From CAYQJL01 sp964612295 (lineage in GTDB: Bacteria; Eisenbacteria; RBG-16-71-46; CAIMUX01; WJJG01): 64,000 nt of DNA. Under the pieces are notes generated by a model that was not told where the DNA came from, ran no database searches, and saw only the letters and a list, made by a program, of their open reading frames with translations. Made by a program: the position numbers and the translations under genes. This document shows positions 59,162-64,000 of the stretch, one piece after another. The stretch lies in NCBI GenBank assembly GCA_964612295.1, contig CAZTDY010000008.1, positions 1 to 64,000 of the forward strand. The letters run 5' to 3'. The first letter of the stretch is position 1. The number at the start of each line of letters is the position of its first letter.

Positions 59162-60889
59162 ATGAGTCGTTCCTGGTGGACAAGAGCTTACCTACGCGGC
59201 TTGGCCGTATGTGCTGCATTCTCTGTGGCGGCCCTGGGCGTGCCCTGTGCCGAAACGGAGGGCAGCGCGGCGACATCACGCGATGAGGCTCCGCTGTCCA
59301 GTTTCCTGAGTGCCTTGTCTCTCGAAGCCCTGCCCTTGGCAGGGGGGAGCGCCACACCGCTACTGAATCCGATCAAGGCCGGCGCGAGTCACCTGGGCCC
59401 GGATGAGATCGCCTCGCTCCAGACTTTCCTGGAACGCCCAACCGACCTTTCGCATTGGGTGGACGTCGGCGATCGATTCCGGATTCATTACGACGCCGAA
59501 GGGCTCCATGCCCCGCTCATGCTCAGTGGCCGGACCTATGTGGCCGTGGCCGCCGAGGCCTGCCGGCACGTTGCGGATCTCTACCACGGCGCCGAGCAAC
59601 GTTGGCCGCAGCCCCTGCGTGATAGCGACGGCGGGGATGAGCGGATCGACGTCTATGTCGTGGACCTCGGGCCGGGCGTCTACGGATACAGCCTGCATGA
59701 GGATGTGGCGGGCACGTCGGGCAAGACCGGCTTCATCGTCATGGATAACGACTTCGCGGGTCTCCCGGTCACCGCTGTGGAAGATGCGGTCCGACTGACG
59801 ATTGCTCACGAATACCATCACCTCATCCAATTCAGCTACGGGTACGATGCGGAAGCGACCTGGTTCATGGAGCAGCTTGCGACCATGGAAGAGGGCGTTG
59901 CCTATCCGACCCTGAGGCAACGGGAACGATATCTGCCCGTGTTTCTGCACGAGCCGCATCGGTCGCTCGACCTGGGGAACGGCACTCACGAGTACGGCAC
60001 CTGGCTATGGCCGGAGTTCCTGCGCCGCGTCCATGATTGGGCGCTCCTGCGGGACGCGTGGGAAACCTGGCGCGACGAGGGGTTGACCATGATCACCGCG
60101 ATCGGGGTCTCCCTGGACAGAGCCGGCAGCACACTCGATGAGGCCTATCTCGAGTGGGCGATCTGGAACGGGTGTTTGGGTGCGGACGGGCCGGATCACT
60201 ACGGGGAGGCTATCGCCGGCGATGCCGGGGTCTATCCTGAGGAAGTGATCGACCAGTATCCCTTCATGGGGTGGCGTCCGGACCTGACTCGCCAGCCCGA
60301 CCGGCTGGGGACAAGCTATGTCGAATTGCGGCCTCAAGCCGGATCCGCCGACAACGTGCTGATGATCGTCATGCGCTCGTGCGAGAGCCTCGCGGGGGTT
60401 CGCCTGCTGCTGTGGACTGCCGACGGGACCTTCGCGGGGGCCGTCGAGCCTGACGCCAAAGGGCTGCAGCAGACCTTCCGGATTGAGTCCTGGATGAACA
60501 TGGGGCGCGCCCTGCTTGTCGTGGCCAACGGCTCTGGCGCCCAGTATAGCTGCAACTACACCTTGATGGCTCAGACGCGCTACGAGACGGCCAGCGTGTC
60601 GGATGACTACCAAAGCGGACTGGGTCTGAGCAGCGCGCCGAATCCGTTCGAGCCGTTTACGGTCATTCAGTTCGAGTTGCCGCGGACCGAAGATGTCTCC
60701 CTCAGGATCTACGATGCGCAAGGACGCCGCGTGATCAGCCTGATGGATGGACCGGCCTCCGGAGACCGTCATGCCATCTACTGGGGCGGGCGAGACGAGG
60801 GCGGGCGGCCGGTTCCGGCGGGCATTTACTACGGCCGGCTCGAGTTCGGCAACGAGACGCGCCAGATCAAGTTGATCCGGATGCGCTAG
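59162..60889 (+). CDS. Secreted metalloprotease-like protein (MXAN_6640-type) with FlgD-like C-terminal domain
   Basis: The start is ATG 59162 with AAGGAGGT at 59144-59151; the longer frame from 59132 is rejected. The 575-residue protein has a signal peptide (LRGLAVCAAFSVAALGVPCAE). A protease domain follows with HEYHHLIQF (His 216, Glu 217, His 220) and a candidate third ligand in WFMEQLATMEE (Glu about 237). A beta-rich region comes next. The FlgD/T9SS-like C-terminal domain (SSAPNPFEPFTVIQFELPR, DAQGRRVISLMDG, GGRPVPAGIYYGRLE) marks exported proteins in FCB bacteria. No type IX secretion genes are in the window except the PorV/PorQ-type protein. Confidence 0.82.
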   Translation: MSRSWWTRAYLRGLAVCAAFSVAALGVPCAETEGSAATSRDEAPLSSFLSALSLEALPLAGGSATPLLNPIKAGASHLGPDEIASLQTFLERPTDLSHWVDVGDRFRIHYDAEGLHAPLMLSGRTYVAVAAEACRHVADLYHGAEQRWPQPLRDSDGGDERIDVYVVDLGPGVYGYSLHEDVAGTSGKTGFIVMDNDFAGLPVTAVEDAVRLTIAHEYHHLIQFSYGYDAEATWFMEQLATMEEGVAYPTLRQRERYLPVFLHEPHRSLDLGNGTHEYGTWLWPEFLRRVHDWALLRDAWETWRDEGLTMITAIGVSLDRAGSTLDEAYLEWAIWNGCLGADGPDHYGEAIAGDAGVYPEEVIDQYPFMGWRPDLTRQPDRLGTSYVELRPQAGSADNVLMIVMRSCESLAGVRLLLWTADGTFAGAVEPDAKGLQQTFRIESWMNMGRALLVVANGSGAQYSCNYTLMAQTRYETASVSDDYQSGLGLSSAPNPFEPFTVIQFELPRTEDVSLRIYDAQGRRVISLMDGPASGDRHAIYWGGRDEGGRPVPAGIYYGRLEFGNETRQIKLIRMR

Positions 60890-60917
60890 GGCCCAGGCGG
60901 CCATCCTGCGCTTTACA

Positions 60918-60944
60918 GCCTCCCCGGCCGGGGAGGCCTTTTGT
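60918..60944 (+). terminator. Rho-independent terminator after the protease gene
   Basis: GCCTCCCC (60918-60925), a GGCC loop and GGGGAGGC (60930-60937) form a perfect stem followed by CTTTTGTT. Confidence 0.9.
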
Positions 60945-60989
60945 TATCCCTTCCCAGACTCCCTGGCCCGGATCTCGCTACCCACGGTC

Positions 60990-63449
60990 GTGACCTTTCG
61001 CCGCCGCCATCCCGGGGCGCCGCTGAGCGCCGCAAGCCTGGCCCTGGCCGCAGGAGTAATCCTGGGATCATGGCTGGGGCATCCGGTCTTTGCCTCGTTG
61101 CCGACCCTCGCCGCCTTCCTTGCCGTGGTCGCCGGCCTGTCGGGCTGTCTGCCGACGGGTGGGAGCCGGGCGCGGCGGCACCTGTTCAGCGGCCTGATGC
61201 TCGTCGCCTGTTGTCTCGCAGGGCTGGCGCGCGGGGGGAGCGAGGCGCGGCTTCTCGACGACCAGAGCCGTCTCGCCGCGACCGCGTGTGCACCGGCCTG
61301 GGTGAGTGGACATCTCATCCGCGAGGGGGGGCGGGTCCTGTTGGTTGCGGACAGCGTCCGAGCAGTCCAGGGCGGTGCCGTCCGTCCGGTGCCAGGTGGC
61401 TTTCGCCTTCTGCTTCCGCCGCGCGCGGAGATCGGCCCCGGCGCGACAGGCGTAGGCCGTCCCCGGGTCGCCGGGTTCGGTTCGATGGAGCCAACCGGCG
61501 GTTCGCGCCGGCCGGGGGGATGGAACGAAAAGGCCTGGGCGGCGACGTGGGGTGCGGCGGCCACGATGAGGCCCTGGGGTCCCCTTCGCGCTGAAAGCCG
61601 ATCAGGCTGTGGGGAGGACGCTTCGGCGGGCGCGTCGTGGCGAGGAGGCCGCGACGTATGCGCAGAGATCGCGGCGCAGGTCCGCACGCGAGGGACGCGA
61701 AGCCTGAGGCGGGCCTTTCCCGGTCAGGCTGGAGACTTTCTCGCGAGGTTCCTCCTGGGGCGGCACGCTCCGGTGAACGACCGGTCTTTGGAGGCTGGTT
61801 TTCGCGCCGGCGGGCTCGGCCACATCCTGGCGGTCAGCGGGTTCCACGTTGGGTGTGTAGCGGCGAGCCTGGCGCTCCTCGCGCGTGTGCTTTCCCGGGG
61901 CCGCTGGGTGCGCTGCACGCTGCTCCTGCTGGGCATCCTCGCCTACGGCACCCTTGTCGGTGGGGGCAATGCCGTGACGCGGGCGGTGGGCGTGGCGTCG
62001 GCCTGGCTCATCCTCAGAGGTCTCGGGCGGAGTCCGGGCCCCACGGGCCTCTTGTACCTGGTCCTGGCCGGGGCTCTGTGGGTGAACCCTCACGCCTGGC
62101 AGCAGGCGGGTTTTCAGCTCACCTATCTGGTGACCTGGGCTTTGCTGCGTGGCGCCCGCCGTCAATCGCGAACTGGCCGATCTCGAACCTCGGTCGGCCG
62201 CCAGCTGCGGCGCCTGGGTCGCGCCGCGATCGCCGCGCAGGCTGCCGCATGGCCTTTGACGCTCGCACACTGGGGCGGAGCCAGTCCTCTGTTTCTGATC
62301 TCGAATCTGGCGTTCGCTCCGTTGGCCGCGGGGATGGTTCCATTGGCCGGGTTGGGCATCCTGCTCGATGCGCTCCCCGGGTTTCCGGCCGACCTCGGGT
62401 GTGGGGCGGCCCGGGCTTTGATCGAGCTGGTCTTACGCGGCGTGGATCTCCAGGCGGGGCTGTGCCAGCGGACTTCTCTGCCCGGCGGGCTTCCCGTAGC
62501 GGTGGGGATCGGGCTCTCGCTCGCCGTCGGCACCTTGGCAGGCATGAGAGGCTGGAGGGGTGGTATTCGGCCATGGGCAGCGCTCTTGCCGGCGCTGGTC
62601 GCCGTGGTCGTCGTCACCCGGCCGGCATCCGGGCCGAGCTTTGTGATGCTCGATACCGGGCAGGGGGAAGCCTGGGTGGTGCTGTGGGCCGAGGAGACCT
62701 GGGTGATCGACACCGGCCCGCCTCCCGGAGAAGCCGGACGCGCGAGAGACCTCCTGATCCCGACGCTCAGATGGTATGGGCGGCGGAGGATTGACCGGCT
62801 GATCCTGACCCATGACGATCTGGATCACACCGGCGGGCTCCAGGAGGTGGCCCGAGGGAGGCTCCCGGTGGGAGAAGTCGATCGACCCGCCCGCTGGTCC
62901 TCATCCCAGCGGACTGAGGAGTATCTGAGGCTGCTGCGAACGAGCGGAGCATCCGTCTGCTCACTGGCCGCCGGTGACACGCTGCGCACGCGAGACGGAT
63001 TCGCCGCCGTCCTCCACCCGCCGGCGCAAGGCGGCGCGACGTTTGAAGAGGATCGTAACGCGGGCAGCCTCGTCCTGCTTCTGGAGTGCAGGGGAGGCAG
63101 GCTTCTGATCTGGGGCGATCTTCCTGCAGAGAACCAGCTCGACGTCGCCGCGCGGCTGGAAAAGCACCCCGATCTCATCATGACCGCTGCCCATCACGGG
63201 AGTGGGGGCAGCACCCCGGCGGTGTTGCTGAGTGGCCGGGACAACGGCCTCCTGCTCATCTCGGCCGGGCGGGAGAACCGGCACGGCCACCCCAGCGCGC
63301 GTATCCTGGCCGATGCCGCCCGGGCCGGCTGGGGCGTCCTGCGAACCGATCGGGATGGGTCGATTGTCTTGTCGCGCCCAAGCGGTGCCTGGAGGGTCCG
63401 GACGACCCGGAGCGGTGGAGATTGGCGACTGGTTTCCGCCTCATCTTGA
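60990..63449 (+). CDS. comEC: ComEC/Rec2-family DNA uptake channel with metallo-beta-lactamase domain
   Basis: This is the inner-membrane protein that translocates single-stranded DNA during natural transformation. The 819-residue product starts at GTG 60990. Three parts are visible: an N-terminal membrane and OB-like region (about 1-190), the Competence domain with many helices (FLARFLLGRHAPVNDRSLE, GGLGHILAVSGFHVG, about 250-540), and a C-terminal metallo-beta-lactamase domain (THDDLDHTGG with His about 608; AAHHGSGGS) that may process one DNA strand. No other competence genes lie in the window. The middle part is very GC-rich. Confidence 0.9.
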   Translation: MTFRRRHPGAPLSAASLALAAGVILGSWLGHPVFASLPTLAAFLAVVAGLSGCLPTGGSRARRHLFSGLMLVACCLAGLARGGSEARLLDDQSRLAATACAPAWVSGHLIREGGRVLLVADSVRAVQGGAVRPVPGGFRLLLPPRAEIGPGATGVGRPRVAGFGSMEPTGGSRRPGGWNEKAWAATWGAAATMRPWGPLRAESRSGCGEDASAGASWRGGRDVCAEIAAQVRTRGTRSLRRAFPGQAGDFLARFLLGRHAPVNDRSLEAGFRAGGLGHILAVSGFHVGCVAASLALLARVLSRGRWVRCTLLLLGILAYGTLVGGGNAVTRAVGVASAWLILRGLGRSPGPTGLLYLVLAGALWVNPHAWQQAGFQLTYLVTWALLRGARRQSRTGRSRTSVGRQLRRLGRAAIAAQAAAWPLTLAHWGGASPLFLISNLAFAPLAAGMVPLAGLGILLDALPGFPADLGCGAARALIELVLRGVDLQAGLCQRTSLPGGLPVAVGIGLSLAVGTLAGMRGWRGGIRPWAALLPALVAVVVVTRPASGPSFVMLDTGQGEAWVVLWAEETWVIDTGPPPGEAGRARDLLIPTLRWYGRRRIDRLILTHDDLDHTGGLQEVARGRLPVGEVDRPARWSSSQRTEEYLRLLRTSGASVCSLAAGDTLRTRDGFAAVLHPPAQGGATFEEDRNAGSLVLLLECRGGRLLIWGDLPAENQLDVAARLEKHPDLIMTAAHHGSGGSTPAVLLSGRDNGLLLISAGRENRHGHPSARILADAARAGWGVLRTDRDGSIVLSRPSGAWRVRTTRSGGDWRLVSASS

Positions 63450-63474
63450 GGGTGCGGGGCGGTCGTGCTATAAG
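63446..63474 (+). promoter_or_regulatory. Promoter of purC
   Basis: TTGAGG (63446-63451), 17 bases, then TATAAG (63469-63474), overlapping the comEC stop codon. The predicted start near 63481 gives an 85-base leader, in which no purine riboswitch is recognised. Confidence 0.65.
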
Positions 63475-63565
63475 TGGCCTTTCCGCGATGTTTGGTTCAT
63501 TCCGCGCTCTCGGGCGGGTGTACGCTGGATCAATACCTCTGACCACCACGGGAACAGGAGTTCTG

Positions 63566-64000
63566 ATGGGAGCTGACACACCTGCCGCGCAGCCCGGCGC
63601 CGAAGTAGCCTTCATGGGGCTGGAAACTCTGGGCATCAAACCGGACCAGCGAGGAAAGGTCCGGGAGATCATGGACCTGGACGACAACCTCCTCCTGGTT
63701 GCCACCGACCGTATCTCCGCCTTCGATGTCGTGATGCCGAATGGGATCCCCGGCCGCGGCCGGGTCCTGGGGCGGATCGCAGCGTTTTGGTTGCGGGGGT
63801 TGGCCGAGCACATTCCGACCCACTTCCTGACGGACGACGCCACCCGCTTTCCCGGCAAGCTCGGCGAGTTTGCCGACACGCTCTCCGGGCGGGCGATGCT
63901 CGTGCGTAAGGCGAAGCGGATCGATGCGGAGTGTATCGTGCGCGGGTATCTGGCCGGGTCCGGCTATGGTCTGTACAAAGAAAGCGGTGAGATCAACGGC
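63566..64000 (+). CDS. purC: SAICAR synthetase (5' part, cut by the window end)
   Basis: PurC joins CAIR and aspartate in purine synthesis. ATG 63566 has AACAGGAG upstream. The 145 residues present include GKVREIMDLDDNLLLVATDRISAFDVVMPNGIPGRG in sequence order (about 30-65), FWLRGLAEHIPTHF, and RIDAECIVRGYLAGSGYGLYKESGEING at the border. This is the eukaryote-like (longer) SAICAR synthetase class. The gene continues past the window with no sign of damage. Confidence 0.95.
   Translation, partial: MGADTPAAQPGAEVAFMGLETLGIKPDQRGKVREIMDLDDNLLLVATDRISAFDVVMPNGIPGRGRVLGRIAAFWLRGLAEHIPTHFLTDDATRFPGKLGEFADTLSGRAMLVRKAKRIDAECIVRGYLAGSGYGLYKESGEING

Noticed and set aside
1..64000. CRISPR arrays, insertion sequences, integrases, toxin-antitoxin or phage genes
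   Set aside because: None of the gene products or repeats fit these classes; direct repeats seen are only pairs of 10-13 bases.

Overview
The window is a GC-rich, densely coded chromosomal segment from a diderm (Gram-negative) bacterium. Outer-membrane and LPS functions are plentiful: a TolC channel, a BamA-like barrel, a PorV/PorQ-type porin, a heptosyltransferase fused to a heptose-bisphosphate phosphatase, and an ExbB/ExbD/TonB set. A FlgD-like C-terminal domain on a secreted protease, a PorV/PorQ protein and a 32-residue COX24-like micro-protein point towards the FCB superphylum or a related candidate phylum (Eisenbacteria, Krumholzibacteria or Latescibacteria type). This placement is inferred from gene content and is tentative. 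Neither tRNA encodes its CCA end, and infC uses the rare AUU start. I see no phage, insertion sequence, CRISPR array or other mobile element.

Layout. 0.15-3.3 kb: rsfS, a PfkB sugar kinase, an unknown gene, purM. 3.4-5.8 kb: a strong promoter, tRNA-Val(GAC), a structured leader, infC-rpmI-rplT, a small coiled-coil gene and zapA, followed by a 6S RNA. 6.1-12.8 kb: RNase Y, folD, xseA-xseB-nadK-recN, tRNA-Arg(CCG). 13.0-24.3 kb: a GGDEF protein, a very large protease/propeller/barrel protein, a membrane glycosyltransferase-like TPR protein, the GT9-GmhB fusion and, on the minus strand, a two-gene unit of unknown membrane proteins. 24.4-33.1 kb: exbB-exbD-exbD-tonB with its own promoter and terminator, then a tolC-macA-macB-type efflux operon with two permeases. 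33.1-44.7 kb: uvrA, the glycine cleavage operon gcvT-gcvH-gcvPA-gcvPB, and four downstream genes including an orphan MutL/GlmL-type ATPase and a partner with barrel-sandwich and KOW-like regions. 44.8-50.0 kb: a cold-shock protein, a 1300-residue Ig-repeat lipoprotein, an EamA transporter. 50.1-64 kb: an HU-like protein, a COX24-like micro-ORF, RNase R, a PilZ protein, a PorV/PorQ protein, a BON/TPR/PP2C-PEGA cluster, a secreted metalloprotease, comEC and the 5' part of purC.

How the genes work together. Several blocks are translation and RNA-turnover housekeeping (RsfS, IF3, L35, L20, 6S RNA, RNase Y, RNase R, COX24-like protein). Others are one-carbon and purine metabolism (FolD, glycine cleavage, PurM, PurC) and DNA repair (RecN, exonuclease VII, UvrA). 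The envelope block combines energy transduction, efflux and LPS heptose metabolism.

The best candidates for undescribed biology are the MutL-type ATPase unit (40.6-44.6 kb), the BON/TPR/degenerate-PP2C-PEGA unit (55.0-59.0 kb), the DUF4388/Cys-rich membrane TPR pair (21.1-24.3 kb) and the protease-propeller-barrel fusion (14.5-17.7 kb). All similarity statements come from reading the sequence; no database search was run.
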